Assembly (NCBI GenBank): GCA_021324795.1
Contig: JAJPIK010000046.1
Coordinates: 1-61,184, forward strand
DNA length: 61,184 nucleotides
Direction of reading: 5' to 3'
Source of the DNA: Chloroflexota bacterium
GTDB lineage: Bacteria; Chloroflexota; UBA6077; FW602-bin22; CADDYW01
Shown here: positions 26,062-34,923 of the stretch, piece by piece
Layout of the letters: each line of letters begins with the position of its first letter
Numbering within the stretch: the stretch's first letter is position 1
Notes under the pieces: model-generated
Database searches by the model: none
The model's input: the letters and a program-made list of their open reading frames with translations, nothing else
Told to the model about the DNA's origin: nothing
Made by a program: the position numbers and the translations under genes

Positions 26062-27374
26062 GCGCTCTTGACCTCCGCTCGCTGATCGAGCTCGCCCAGC
26101 AAGTGCCGACGCTCCGATTTCAAGGGCGAGTGGTGCGCTCGGTTGGCTTGAGCTTGACCGTTGAGGGACTCTCGCTGCCGGTGGGCGGGCTTTGCTTCGT
26201 TTATCCGGGTGAAGGGATACCTCGGATCACGGCCGAGGTCGTCGGCTTTCAAGAGCACCATTTGATTCTCATGCCCTACGACGATATGCGCGGTGTGCGA
26301 CCGGGCAGTCCAGTCGTGCCAGCCGGGCGTCCATTTCTCGTCGCGGTCAGCGATGAACTTCTGGGGCGGGTCATCGACGGCTTGGGACGACCACTCGACG
26401 GAAAACGCCCTCTGGGCACGAGGTCAGTCCGCCCTCTCGGCTTACCGCTGACGACGCCACTCGAGCGTAAGCCGATCAACCAGGTCTTCGTCACCGGCGT
26501 CCGAGCGATCGACGGTCTACTGACGCTCGGCGAAGGACAGCGGATCGGGATCTTTGCCGGCAGTGGCGTCGGAAAATCAACGCTCCTCGGCATGATCGCC
26601 CGGCAGGCGCGCGCCGACGTCATCGTGATCGCCTTGGTGGGCGAACGCGGACGGGAGGTCCAAGAGTTCGTCGAGCATAATCTCGGCCCGGAAGGATTGC
26701 GCCGATCGGTCGTCATCGTCTCGACGTCGGACCGGCCGGCGCTGCAGCGAATCAAGGCCGCCTGGCTGGCGACGACGATCGCCGAGTACTTTCGGGATCG
26801 TGGCCTGCACGTGGCACTGCTGATGGATTCGGTCACCCGGTTTGCAATGGCGCAACGCGAAGTTGGCCTCGCCGCGGGGGAGCCCCCGGTCGCCAAAGGA
26901 TACACGCCTTCGGTTTATGCGCTCCTACCCAGCTTATTGGAACGCGCTGGCACTGGCCAGCGTGGAGCAATCACTGGCCTTTACACGGTGCTCGTCGAAG
27001 GCGATGACCAAGCGGATCCGATTGCCGACACCGTGCGCAGCATCCTGGACGGTCACATCTGGCTCAATCGCGAGCTCGCGCACGAGCGTCATTTTCCAGC
27101 GATCGACGTGCTGGCGAGCGTGAGCCGTCTCATGAATCAACTGGTTACACCCACACACCGCGATCAGAGTTCCCAGATTCTCGAGATTCTTTCACTCTAC
27201 CGCCGAATGCGCGACCTCATCGCGGTCGGCGCCTACACTCCCGGTGCCCAAGCCGAGGTCGACCGGGCTTTACGCCTCTTGCCTCGGATCAACGCCTTCC
27301 TTCGCCAGGATCCCAGCGAGTTCTCGCCATGGGATGTCACGCTGGCGCGCTTGGCCGCGGCCTTGGAGGAATAG
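26058..27374 (+). CDS. fliI: Flagellum-specific ATPase FliI
   Basis: A 438-residue ATPase related to the F1 beta subunit. Walker A is GSGVGKST at residues 168-175, Walker B lies near HVALLMDSVTRFAMAQREV, and the FliI-type GEPPVAKGYTPSVYALLPSL segment follows. It powers or primes substrate entry to the export gate together with FliH and FliJ. The ATG overlaps the fliH stop (ATGA), which implies coupled translation. Confidence 0.97.
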   Translation: MSALDLRSLIELAQQVPTLRFQGRVVRSVGLSLTVEGLSLPVGGLCFVYPGEGIPRITAEVVGFQEHHLILMPYDDMRGVRPGSPVVPAGRPFLVAVSDELLGRVIDGLGRPLDGKRPLGTRSVRPLGLPLTTPLERKPINQVFVTGVRAIDGLLTLGEGQRIGIFAGSGVGKSTLLGMIARQARADVIVIALVGERGREVQEFVEHNLGPEGLRRSVVIVSTSDRPALQRIKAAWLATTIAEYFRDRGLHVALLMDSVTRFAMAQREVGLAAGEPPVAKGYTPSVYALLPSLLERAGTGQRGAITGLYTVLVEGDDQADPIADTVRSILDGHIWLNRELAHERHFPAIDVLASVSRLMNQLVTPTHRDQSSQILEILSLYRRMRDLIAVGAYTPGAQAEVDRALRLLPRINAFLRQDPSEFSPWDVTLARLAAALEE

Positions 27375-27377
27375 GCT

Positions 27378-27836
27378 ATGCCTCAACCGACGTTCCGCCT
27401 CGCTACGGTGCTAGCCTATCGAGAGTCCCTGCTAGCTCTGGCCGTTCAAGGATTAGCGCGCGTCGAAGTAGCTGCTCATACGGTTGCGCAGGCGCTAACC
27501 CAGCTTGTTCAGGAACAAAGGGCACTCCTCGGAGCTTCGACTTCGGAGCAAGAACGGACAGCAGCCGATCTGTGGCTGCTTGTCGATTATCTCAATCTGC
27601 TTGAGCAACGAGAGCACTCGCTGCGCACGGAGCTAGCCCAGCTCCAGGAGCAGCTCGCACGCGCTCGCGAACTCGTGCTCGAGCGACACCGGGCCGTCGA
27701 CGTCTTGAATCGGCTCAAGGAACGCCAATTGATTCTCGCCCGCCAGGAGCTGGCGCGGCAAGAGCAACGCCTGATCGACGAGATGACCGGTACGCGCGCT
27801 TTTCAATATCCAATTAACCAGGAGGGAGTAAGTTGA
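27378..27836 (+). CDS. fliJ: Flagellar export protein FliJ
   Basis: A 152-residue protein that is almost wholly coiled coil (heptads from about residue 20 to 140, rich in Glu, Gln, Arg and Leu). FliJ is the stalk-like partner of the FliI ring. The N-terminus FRLATVLAYRESLLALAVQG matches FliJ. Identification uses the helical character, the length and the slot after fliI. Its stop overlaps the TTG of the next gene. Confidence 0.88.
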   Translation: MPQPTFRLATVLAYRESLLALAVQGLARVEVAAHTVAQALTQLVQEQRALLGASTSEQERTAADLWLLVDYLNLLEQREHSLRTELAQLQEQLARARELVLERHRAVDVLNRLKERQLILARQELARQEQRLIDEMTGTRAFQYPINQEGVS

Positions 27837-28465
27837 GAGCGATTGAGGTTGGTGGCATGCCATCTGGTCTCGTCACGGACCTGCCGAGAATGTCGCCAAC
27901 GACGTCCGAGTTCCTCCGGGAGCTAGCCCGTGCTTTCGCCCAGGAATCGGCAGCGGAAACGGCACGCGACCGCGCAGCCAATGGGTTACCGGTGGGTGGA
28001 CCGACGATCGAATCGACACCTGCCGCCAGGATGTCCCCCCCCGCCTTCTCCGCTGTTCCTCTGGCCGGTCCGCTAGCCTCACTTGTGAATACGGTAGCAC
28101 AGCGGGAAGGAGTGTCACCGGCCTTAATCGCCGCGGTAGCCGAGGTAGAATCTGGATTCAATTCACGGGCCGTGTCGCCAGCCGGCGCGAAAGGTTTAAT
28201 GCAGCTCATGGATCAGACCGCCCAAAGACTTGGGGTGACGAATTCTTTCGATCCTGAGCAGAACTTGGTCGGCGGAGCCCGGTACCTGCGCGGTTTGCTC
28301 GATCGCTACCACGGAAATCTGACCTTAGCGCTCGCCGCCTATAATGCTGGGCCCGGCGCGGTCGACGCCGCCGGCGGCCAAATTCCCCCCTTCCCGGAAA
28401 CGCAATCCTACGTCCGGCGTGTTCTTGGAGCACTCACCCAGTACCGCTCACAGCTAACAGAATGA
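27833..28465 (+). CDS. Lytic transglycosylase (SLT domain) in flagellar operon
   Basis: A 210-residue protein starting at TTG 27833, just after a strong GGAGGGAG site and overlapping the fliJ stop. Residues 83-200 are a soluble-lytic-transglycosylase domain: VSPALIAAVAEVESGFNSRA with catalytic Glu106, then SPAGAKGLMQLMDQTAQRLG and LALAAYNAGPGAVD. It should cut the glycan strands of peptidoglycan to let the rod pass. There is no signal peptide, and the first 80 residues are low-complexity, which fits export through the flagellar system. It may stand in for the missing flgJ enzyme. Confidence 0.9.
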   Translation: MRAIEVGGMPSGLVTDLPRMSPTTSEFLRELARAFAQESAAETARDRAANGLPVGGPTIESTPAARMSPPAFSAVPLAGPLASLVNTVAQREGVSPALIAAVAEVESGFNSRAVSPAGAKGLMQLMDQTAQRLGVTNSFDPEQNLVGGARYLRGLLDRYHGNLTLALAAYNAGPGAVDAAGGQIPPFPETQSYVRRVLGALTQYRSQLTE

Positions 28466-28510
28466 CGCACGATCTTTTGGTTGCCAGGGCAAATGAAAAC
28501 AGTAGGTAGC

Positions 28511-28543
28511 CTTCACCCTACCCCTCTTCTGGGAGAGGGATTT
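28511..28543 (+). repeat. Dispersed hairpin repeat, copy 2
   Basis: It begins CTTCACCC and ends GGGAGAGGGATTT. CCTCT pairs with AGAGG. It ends 20 bases before flgB and matches the elements at 8458, 32438 and 37186. Confidence 0.65.
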
Positions 28544-28562
28544 CTGAGCAGGGAGGTAACGC

Positions 28563-28931
28563 ATGAGCACGTCGATCGAAAATGTCCTGCACGCGGCCTT
28601 GAGCGGCTTGAGCCTACGTCAGCAAGTGACTGCGAATAACATCGCCAATGCCGATACGCCTGGCTTCAAGGCGCAATCGGTCAGCTTCGAGGAGCAGCTC
28701 AGCCAGGCAATCCAGGGAGCGTCCAACAACTCAACCACCTTTGCCGAGGAAGCTGCTCCGGTCGTGCAAGAGAATCCGAACCTCTCGGCGAACGCTAACG
28801 GCAACTCGGTGGACATGGACCAACAGCTTCTGCTCATGACCGACACGACGATGCGTTACGACGCGGTCGCTCAGACATTGGCCCAGCGCTACGCGCTCTA
28901 CAACACTATTCTCTCCGACGAGAAAGGCTGA
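28563..28931 (+). CDS. flgB: Flagellar basal-body rod protein FlgB
   Basis: A 122-residue protein of FlgB size with the rod signature QQVTANNIANADTPGFKAQS at about residues 20-39 and the C-terminal GNSVDMDQQLLLMTDTTMRY. It forms the proximal rod with FlgC (22043). A GGGAGGTAACGC ribosome site lies before the ATG. The stop overlaps the next ATG (TGATG), so the glycoside-hydrolase-like gene that follows is probably translated with it. Confidence 0.95.
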   Translation: MSTSIENVLHAALSGLSLRQQVTANNIANADTPGFKAQSVSFEEQLSQAIQGASNNSTTFAEEAAPVVQENPNLSANANGNSVDMDQQLLLMTDTTMRYDAVAQTLAQRYALYNTILSDEKG

Positions 28932-30418
28932 TGTGGTGGTCAATCGGGCTCGACCTACCGTCATCCAAGAGTCAGTTGCTGCCGATTCGACGGACGACTG
29001 ACTTGTCCTTCTTTGCCGCGTTGGCTCGCGCGACGATTGCCCAAGGACTGGCCTTGCCTTTTGTCGCTCCAAACGCGGGGAACTCGATCGTCACTTCCAG
29101 TTCAGCTCACAACTCTGGGATAGAGACGAGGAGCAACAGATCTGCCAACGCCGTCGCTCTTAATCCCGGCTTCGCGCCGACCATCGCTGCCGCGAGTCGC
29201 TCCATCAATTCCAATTCAGTCCCGCCGATTAAGCAAAGTGCGCTTTCGCTTGTCCAGCCGGGGGCCGACTCCCCTGTCGTCCTTCCAATCCAAGGAGATG
29301 GAAAACCCGGTCTATCTACGTCGGGAGGGCTACAGGGGAATCTGTCTCCAGTCGACCACGATCAGCCGCAAATGGCCGCACTGCCGCTCTCGATGGCGAA
29401 TCCCCTTAGCCCCGCGCCAGTCCCCTCGATCGTCACGCCGCTCATCGGCTCGTCAGCACTGCCGATGAGCCCAACAGATAGCTTAGCCTGGGGGTTGACT
29501 GACTACCCTCGTCCGTCTGGTGACACCGGTCGAGGATTCGATTGGATTCCGACATTGCAGTCCGATTCTTCGACCGTCGATCGCTTCGTCGACGAAGCAA
29601 AGAAAATGGGCGCCAGTTGGATGGTCATTTTGAACGACGGCACTCAGGTGGGAAACAACGATTATCTCGTGCAGCGTCTAGTAGCGAATCACATCGAGCC
29701 AATCATGCGGATTTATACGTCACACGGCAGTCCGATCACCGGTGACCTCACCAGCATGGTCCGACATTACGTTCAGCTTGGCGTCCACTACTTCGTACCT
29801 TACAACGAGCCCAATTTGCCGGATGAGAACCCCAACGGTCAGGTCTCGGTAAGCGGCTACGTTGACCGGTGGATACCGGCCGCCCAAGCGATCGTCGACG
29901 GCGGTGGCCTGCCTGGTCTTGGCTCTCTCGCCCCGGGCGCTCCGGTCGACGACGTTAGCTTCCTACGCTCCACCCTGCAGGAGATTCAATCACGTGGCGC
30001 TTCCAATCTCCTCAATCACGGGTGGATCGCCATGCACAATTACACTTTCAATCGACCGATCAACTATCAAGCTGATAGTAACGGCTTCTTGAAGTTTCGC
30101 TGGTACGATCAGACCGTCCGGGCTCAGCTCGGACGAAGCCTGCCAATCATTGGCACAGAAGGGGGGCCACGCATGGGCGACAATCTAGACAGCGCCTATC
30201 CGACCGTCGACGAAGCTCGACGCGACCAACTGGCTCTGGATTCATTCGCCTATCTTCCAAAGCGGGAGCCATACCTGTTCGCAAACACGCTCTGGGTCCT
30301 GGCCAACGAGGCCGGGGGCGGACGCGATCACCAGTGGAGCGCAGACGCCCTCTTCGCGGCGGATGGCTCGCCAACCTCGCTCGCCCAAGCGCTGCTTTCG
30401 CAAAAGGAGGACGCGTGA
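28931..30418 (+). CDS. Glycoside-hydrolase-like (clan GH-A type) protein in flagellar operon
   Basis: A 495-residue protein between flgB and fliK, overlapping both. Residues 1-180 are low-complexity (Ser, Pro, Asn, Gln) with no signal peptide, much like the N-terminus of FliK. Residues 185-490 look like a TIM-barrel hydrolase: YNEPN with Glu293 as likely acid/base, and IIGTEGG with Glu410 as likely nucleophile, plus aromatic residues (WIAMHNYTFNR) typical of sugar clefts. I cannot name its family or substrate. The layout suggests a protein sent out by the flagellar export system to act on cell-wall or surface glycan. That is inference from position and the leader-like region. Confidence 0.75.
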   Translation: MWWSIGLDLPSSKSQLLPIRRTTDLSFFAALARATIAQGLALPFVAPNAGNSIVTSSSAHNSGIETRSNRSANAVALNPGFAPTIAAASRSINSNSVPPIKQSALSLVQPGADSPVVLPIQGDGKPGLSTSGGLQGNLSPVDHDQPQMAALPLSMANPLSPAPVPSIVTPLIGSSALPMSPTDSLAWGLTDYPRPSGDTGRGFDWIPTLQSDSSTVDRFVDEAKKMGASWMVILNDGTQVGNNDYLVQRLVANHIEPIMRIYTSHGSPITGDLTSMVRHYVQLGVHYFVPYNEPNLPDENPNGQVSVSGYVDRWIPAAQAIVDGGGLPGLGSLAPGAPVDDVSFLRSTLQEIQSRGASNLLNHGWIAMHNYTFNRPINYQADSNGFLKFRWYDQTVRAQLGRSLPIIGTEGGPRMGDNLDSAYPTVDEARRDQLALDSFAYLPKREPYLFANTLWVLANEAGGGRDHQWSADALFAADGSPTSLAQALLSQKEDA

Positions 30419-31941
30419 CTCTCGCGGCAGTTCCCCCGCTTCAGGGTGCCGTGGCGGGTGATACCAAGTCTGTTCCAACACCGGGTCAAAAATCTGGATC
30501 TCCCGGTCGATCGCTCGAAACCAAGAACTCCGATAACGAGAGCGAACCTTTCGCGATGGAAAATGACTGGCCCACCGTGTTTCAGGCCCATTTGCCAACT
30601 CCGACGGAACACAACCAAAAAGCAAAAGCTAGCAAGTCGACCGATCCGAAGAACATTCCGCCCTCGGCCGGGCGAGGTCCACAAGTCGCGGCTGCATCCG
30701 TCGGCTTAGCTCCGCTTCCGGTGAACCTGGCCACTGGTCAGCCGCCGTTAAAGCAAGGCACATTTTCTCCGGATCGGTCGGAGGCGATTCCATCTGCTTC
30801 CCCGCCGCTTTCGGATACGACACCATCAACTGATCCACTTGCCTCGGGTCTGCCAGAGAATCGTAGGCAATGGGACGACCTATCGGAAGCAGGAGTTCCT
30901 GGCATACTCACGTTCCAGAGTCCCGCGGGCCAAAGGCTCACACTTCCCAATCGCTCCGATCATTCCGCGTCAGATCCGACTATCTGGAAGGACCCCGCTC
31001 TATCGCTGGTCACCCAGTCGACGACGGATCAATCTCGCCCGGCGGCCGACGCCCGAGTCGGTATCTCTCATTCGACCGCCACGGGGGTGGCGGATCCAGC
31101 GTATGCCTCGCTCACCGGATTAGCCGAGCCCCCGGTATCCGCGCCTGGTCTCCCTTCACAACCGCCTTATCCCATGCTCACCGCCGCTCACGGCATCGCA
31201 AGCGCACCGATAATTATGTCAAATCATAGCCGGGGCACCTCGAGTAATCAACTGAATGACGTCGCTTCAGCCACCATACTCACATCGCAAGCGACGAACT
31301 TCGACGCGGTGACACCAATCACCGTACGTGGTAGCTCAGCATCGCATTCGAGCGATGTTACCAAAAAGTCGGGGCCGAACCTAACCAAAGTGAATGATTC
31401 CACGACCGACTCACCAGTACTTTTGCTTGGCCCTCTGACGGTTAACTTTTCTCCCGGAAATCCGGATGCCGTCCAAAACGTGGTCCAGAGCCTGCCGACT
31501 TCAATGATTCGCCAGGCCCTCGATAACGGCAGTTTCGCCAGCCCGGGTGTAGCACTCGTCCTCCAATTGGATCCTCCCGAGCTTGGGCGGGTGGTCGTCC
31601 GCATTGTCGCGGGCGACGATCGACATATCCGTCTTCACTTCAAAGTGGACGATCTTGCCGTGCAAGAGACGCTCTCTGAAAGCTGGAGTCACCTCGAGAG
31701 TTCCCTCAAAGCACATGGCTTGAACCCGTCGGGGTTCTCAGTTGACCTGAACCAAGCGTCGACGAACGGTGACATCTTTGGCCAGTCAGGAGGTAATCAG
31801 CCTAACTTATCAGGTGGTCAGCCTAACCATTCTGCCAGCCTCGTCCAGTCGGTGAGTAAGGACGATCCGTTGAGTGATTCTTTGAATGGTTCTCTGACTC
31901 AATCGCGGCCAAGCCAACATCTTGTCGATTACATCCTCTGA
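30415..31941 (+). CDS. fliK: Flagellar hook-length control protein FliK
   Basis: A 508-residue protein. The frame is open from 30334 but GTG at 30415 follows AAAGGAGG and overlaps the previous stop. Residues 1-370 are Pro/Ser/Thr/Asp-rich and disordered, as in FliK rulers. Residues 385-475 are the conserved C-terminal domain: ALVLQLDPPELGRVVVRIVA, then a segment with LHFKVDDLAVQETLSES and LESSLKAHGL. FliK measures the hook and triggers the FlhB substrate switch. Confidence 0.93.
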   Translation: MTLAAVPPLQGAVAGDTKSVPTPGQKSGSPGRSLETKNSDNESEPFAMENDWPTVFQAHLPTPTEHNQKAKASKSTDPKNIPPSAGRGPQVAAASVGLAPLPVNLATGQPPLKQGTFSPDRSEAIPSASPPLSDTTPSTDPLASGLPENRRQWDDLSEAGVPGILTFQSPAGQRLTLPNRSDHSASDPTIWKDPALSLVTQSTTDQSRPAADARVGISHSTATGVADPAYASLTGLAEPPVSAPGLPSQPPYPMLTAAHGIASAPIIMSNHSRGTSSNQLNDVASATILTSQATNFDAVTPITVRGSSASHSSDVTKKSGPNLTKVNDSTTDSPVLLLGPLTVNFSPGNPDAVQNVVQSLPTSMIRQALDNGSFASPGVALVLQLDPPELGRVVVRIVAGDDRHIRLHFKVDDLAVQETLSESWSHLESSLKAHGLNPSGFSVDLNQASTNGDIFGQSGGNQPNLSGGQPNHSASLVQSVSKDDPLSDSLNGSLTQSRPSQHLVDYIL

Positions 31942-31956
31942 TAAGGAGATAGGATA

Positions 31957-32385
31957 ATGGGGATCAGCCTAACGCCCAGCACAACCACGTCAAGCGCCAC
32001 GAGTGGATCATCGAACTCGGCCAACAGCGTGCTCGGCGGCGGTGGTGCATTGGGGCAGCAGCAGTTTCTGCAGCTACTTGTCGCCCAGCTCAAGAACCAG
32101 GATCCCATGCAACCGATGGACAATACCCAATTCGTTGCTGAGCTCGCCCAATTCTCGAGCCTAGAAGCTCTTCAGCAGATCGAATCAAACCAGGAAAGCT
32201 CATTGGGATCGCAGCTTCTTTCCCAGGCAATGAGCTTACTTGGACACAAGGTCACGGCGAAAGGATCCAATGGCAGTCCGGTAACAGCAACGGTTCAAGG
32301 CATTCAGATGAAGAATTCCGACGTCCTGCTCGATCTGGGCAGCACGACCGTTCACCTTTCTGACGTGCAGGAAATCACGAACTAA
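31957..32385 (+). CDS. flgD: Flagellar hook assembly scaffold FlgD
   Basis: A 142-residue protein with the FlgD N-terminal signature QQQFLQLLVAQLKNQDPMQP, then NTQFVAELAQFSSLEALQQI at about residues 49-68. The C-terminal half is short and ends with a VHLSDVQEI strand; the Ig-like part of longer FlgD proteins is missing, as in some monoderm bacteria. FlgD caps the growing hook made of FlgE, encoded next. Confidence 0.93.
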   Translation: MGISLTPSTTTSSATSGSSNSANSVLGGGGALGQQQFLQLLVAQLKNQDPMQPMDNTQFVAELAQFSSLEALQQIESNQESSLGSQLLSQAMSLLGHKVTAKGSNGSPVTATVQGIQMKNSDVLLDLGSTTVHLSDVQEITN

Positions 32386-32437
32386 CGACCAGGAAGCCGG
32401 AATGGCTTCTAGGATCCTCGCAGCAGATGAAATCGGC

Positions 32438-32476
32438 AGCCCGCATCTTAACCCGCTCCCAGAGGGAGAGGGAATT
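32438..32476 (+). repeat. Dispersed hairpin repeat, copy 3
   Basis: It begins AGCCCGCATC and ends GGGAGAGGGAATTTT. CTCCC pairs with GGGAG around AGA. It lies in the 114-base gap between flgD and flgE and ends 23 bases before the flgE start. Confidence 0.65.
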
Positions 32477-32499
32477 TTAGTGGAGTGGAGAATAATCCC

Positions 32500-33768
32500 A
32501 TGATGCGATCACTTTTCACCGCGATCTCGGGCCTATCGAACTATCAGACGTTCATGGACGTGATTGGCAACAACATCGCAAACGTGAACACCACTGGTTT
32601 CAAAGCGGCGAGGGTCACGTTCCAGGACTTACTCAGCCAAACTCTTCGCTATTCGACGGCGCCTAACGCCCAGAACGGTGGCACTTCGCCGATTCAAGTA
32701 GGTGAGGGCACACGGATTGGCTCGATTAGCCTGGTACCCGCGGAGGGAAATCTTCAGACGACCCAGTCGCCTACCGATCTCGCAATCCAAGGTGATGGAT
32801 TTTTCGTCTTGAGCGATGGGCAAGGCGGACGCGTGTACACTCGTGATGGCAGCTTCACCGTGTCATCGAACGGCTATCTCGTCGACGCGAACGGCCAGCC
32901 GGTCCTTGGCTGGGCCCCCAACCCAACGACCGGTCTCATTGACCCAACTAAACCCCTCCAACCGCTCGTCATTCCAGCGAATAGCCAGACACTTGCCCAG
33001 GCAACATCCCAGGTCACGTTCACCGGCAATCTGGACCAGCGATTGGATGCCACCGCGACCAACGCGAGTGACAAGTCAACCCAGGAGACGATTGATGTGT
33101 ACGACTCGCTTGGTCGCGACCACCAAATCACGATCACCTTCGAAAAGACAAACAATGCCTCGAACAGTTGGTCCTGGACGGCAAGCACGACCGAGACCGG
33201 CGTGACAGTGAGCGGCAGTGGAACCCTTACTTTTGACCCGACGACCGGCGCCTACGTTAACTCCAGCGGCACGAGCCCGAATGGCACGCTCTCCCTCACC
33301 CTGGGAAACGGAGCGACCTCGCCTCAGTCAGTCAATCTCTCTTTCACTGGCTTAACCCAACTCGCGTCGTCGACCTCCCTTGCCGTTAACAGTGATGGCG
33401 AGGCGCCTGGTCAGCTCACGAGCATTGGTATCGACGCGAACGGCGTGATCACCGGCACCTTTTCGGATGGCTTGAACCGTCCAATTGGCCAGGTAGCAAC
33501 AGCGACGTTCGCGAATCCACAAGCCTTGCTCCGTCTGGGTGGCAACGATCTCACTGCTACCCCGAGTTCGGGTAACCCGATCATCGGCGCCCCCGGCACC
33601 GGAGGGCGGGGGACCCTGAGCAGCGGCTCCCTGGAGATGTCCAACGTCGACCTGGCCCAGGAGTTCACCAATATGATCGTCGCCGAGCGGGGATTCCAAG
33701 CTTCGAGTCGGGTGATCACCGTTTCCGATCAGATCCTTCAAGACCTGGTAAACCTGAAACAACAATAA
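32500..33768 (+). CDS. flgE: Flagellar hook protein FlgE
   Basis: A 422-residue axial protein. The frame opens with GTG at 32485; ATG at 32500, after GGAG at 32487-32490, gives the usual start MMRSLFTAISGLSNYQTFMD. The rod/hook signature VIGNNIANVNTTGFKAARVT lies near residues 21-40. TDLAIQGDGFFVLSDGQGGR is the FlgE/FlgG hook domain. The C-terminus holds LEMSNVDLAQEFTNMIVAER. It is the last gene of the flagellar block. Confidence 0.96.
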   Translation: MMRSLFTAISGLSNYQTFMDVIGNNIANVNTTGFKAARVTFQDLLSQTLRYSTAPNAQNGGTSPIQVGEGTRIGSISLVPAEGNLQTTQSPTDLAIQGDGFFVLSDGQGGRVYTRDGSFTVSSNGYLVDANGQPVLGWAPNPTTGLIDPTKPLQPLVIPANSQTLAQATSQVTFTGNLDQRLDATATNASDKSTQETIDVYDSLGRDHQITITFEKTNNASNSWSWTASTTETGVTVSGSGTLTFDPTTGAYVNSSGTSPNGTLSLTLGNGATSPQSVNLSFTGLTQLASSTSLAVNSDGEAPGQLTSIGIDANGVITGTFSDGLNRPIGQVATATFANPQALLRLGGNDLTATPSSGNPIIGAPGTGGRGTLSSGSLEMSNVDLAQEFTNMIVAERGFQASSRVITVSDQILQDLVNLKQQ

Positions 33769-33780
33769 AATTAAGAAGAC

Positions 33781-33834
33781 GCCAAAGGGGCCGAGAATGA
33801 ACCCTTGCAAGGGTTCATTCTCGGCCCCTTTGGC
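33781..33834. terminator. Perfect 54-base palindrome between convergent genes
   Basis: The two 27-base halves are exact inverse complements, centred on TTGCAA (33805-33810). The element lies between flgE (+, ends 33768) and the sigma-like gene (-, ends 33859), so it can serve both strands. No T-run follows on either side, unlike a classical intrinsic terminator. Confidence 0.8.
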
Positions 33835-33858
33835 TCAATGCTACTGCATACGAGGAAT

Positions 33859-34923
33859 CTATCCGGCGGAAATCCCGTCTAGCTCCGGCTCGAACGATCG
33901 CGTTCGGCTCACCGGCAGACGGACGGCAGATCGAGACGTCGACTTGCCGACTGACTTACCGACGAACGACGACGCTCGGGATCGGGAATGACTGCCATCG
34001 CTGAGCTCACCGAGCAACCGAGCGACATCTCGGCCACCAAGAAAATCTTTGAGATCGTCGATAGTGTTTCCGAGCCGACGGGTCAGGCTCGCTTCATCAG
34101 TTCCCACCCAACGAGCGATCTCGGCTGGCGAGTGACGGTGCCCACGATCATAACGACATCCATAGGCCCGACAGGATCGCAGCGCTCCCAACTCCTTGCG
34201 CCGTAAGGCAAAAGCCAGACGGATGATCTCGGCCTCGCCGTGAGAGAGCTGGTCCAGCAAAAGCTGCAAGAGGTGATAAGCGCTTTCTCCCCGTTGCCTG
34301 GTAGACCGGTGCATTGTCGATCTGCTGACCGGTCCGGAAGCGATCGAACGGGTCGTTTCTTCTTGAATCACTTTTGCGAGAATCGTCTGATGTTGAGTGC
34401 GGATTTCAGCTTCGATCCGCGCCAGGGCAAGCTCTTCCGTACTGGGCTCGGCTGCAGCGAGTTGCTGAACGAGATTGCCCTCATTGTCGCTGTCATCAGC
34501 CGGCCTGACCGGGCTGTCCAAGGAAGCAACGCTATCGCGCGCGGCAAGAGCGGCCGCGAGTCGGTTTGCCTTTACCCCGAGCCGCTTGGCGGCGTCGACG
34601 ACCGGTAGTGATCCCTGCTTCGCCGCGAGCTCATTGTAAGCACGTGCGAGACGCCGATCGTGATCGGGAACCGGCAGTAGCGACCGCAATCGGCGAAGAT
34701 AGGCACGCAGGTGCCATCGCAGGGACACGAATACGTAGCGCTCGGCTTGAACACGCGGTTCTGGCTGGTCAGCACCCGTCCGAGGCTGGAAGCAACGCAG
34801 GAGCTCGATCGCGGTGACGACTGCTTGCTGGAAGAGATCTTCCTCGAACTCAGTCGACACGCGCATGCTCGCTACCGCTCGTTGAGCAAGCGAGAGAAGA
34901 TCGATTTCATCCTCGAGAGACAT
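33859..34923 (-). CDS. Divergent sigma-70-like factor with Cys/His insertion in region 4
   Basis: A 354-residue protein on the - strand. Residues 18-80 resemble sigma region 2 (DLFQQAVVTAIELLRCFQP, then ERYVFVSLRWHLRAYLRRL). A region-3-like helical part follows (RRLARAYNELAAKQGSLPVV, AAKRLGVKANRLAAAL). Region 4 begins at LLDQLSHGEAEIIRLAFAL and resumes at SPAEIARWVGTDEASLTRRL. Between them sits a roughly 24-residue insert with CRAYGCRYDRGHRH, a possible metal site. The C-terminal 40 residues are basic and Ser-rich. A role in transcription is likely, but which genes it serves is unknown. It faces the flagellar block and diverges from the ABC operon. Confidence 0.7.
   Translation of the reverse strand: MSLEDEIDLLSLAQRAVASMRVSTEFEEDLFQQAVVTAIELLRCFQPRTGADQPEPRVQAERYVFVSLRWHLRAYLRRLRSLLPVPDHDRRLARAYNELAAKQGSLPVVDAAKRLGVKANRLAAALAARDSVASLDSPVRPADDSDNEGNLVQQLAAAEPSTEELALARIEAEIRTQHQTILAKVIQEETTRSIASGPVSRSTMHRSTRQRGESAYHLLQLLLDQLSHGEAEIIRLAFALRRKELGALRSCRAYGCRYDRGHRHSPAEIARWVGTDEASLTRRLGNTIDDLKDFLGGRDVARLLGELSDGSHSRSRASSFVGKSVGKSTSRSAVRLPVSRTRSFEPELDGISAG

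Noticed and set aside
26276..26905. 209-codon open frame on the - strand
   Set aside because: It is fully antisense to fliI and rich in Arg and Ser, as expected for a shadow of a conserved GC-rich gene.
33781..33834. Long palindrome as a transposon end or phage attachment site
   Set aside because: There is no transposase or integrase gene and no flanking direct repeat; its place between convergent genes fits a terminator.
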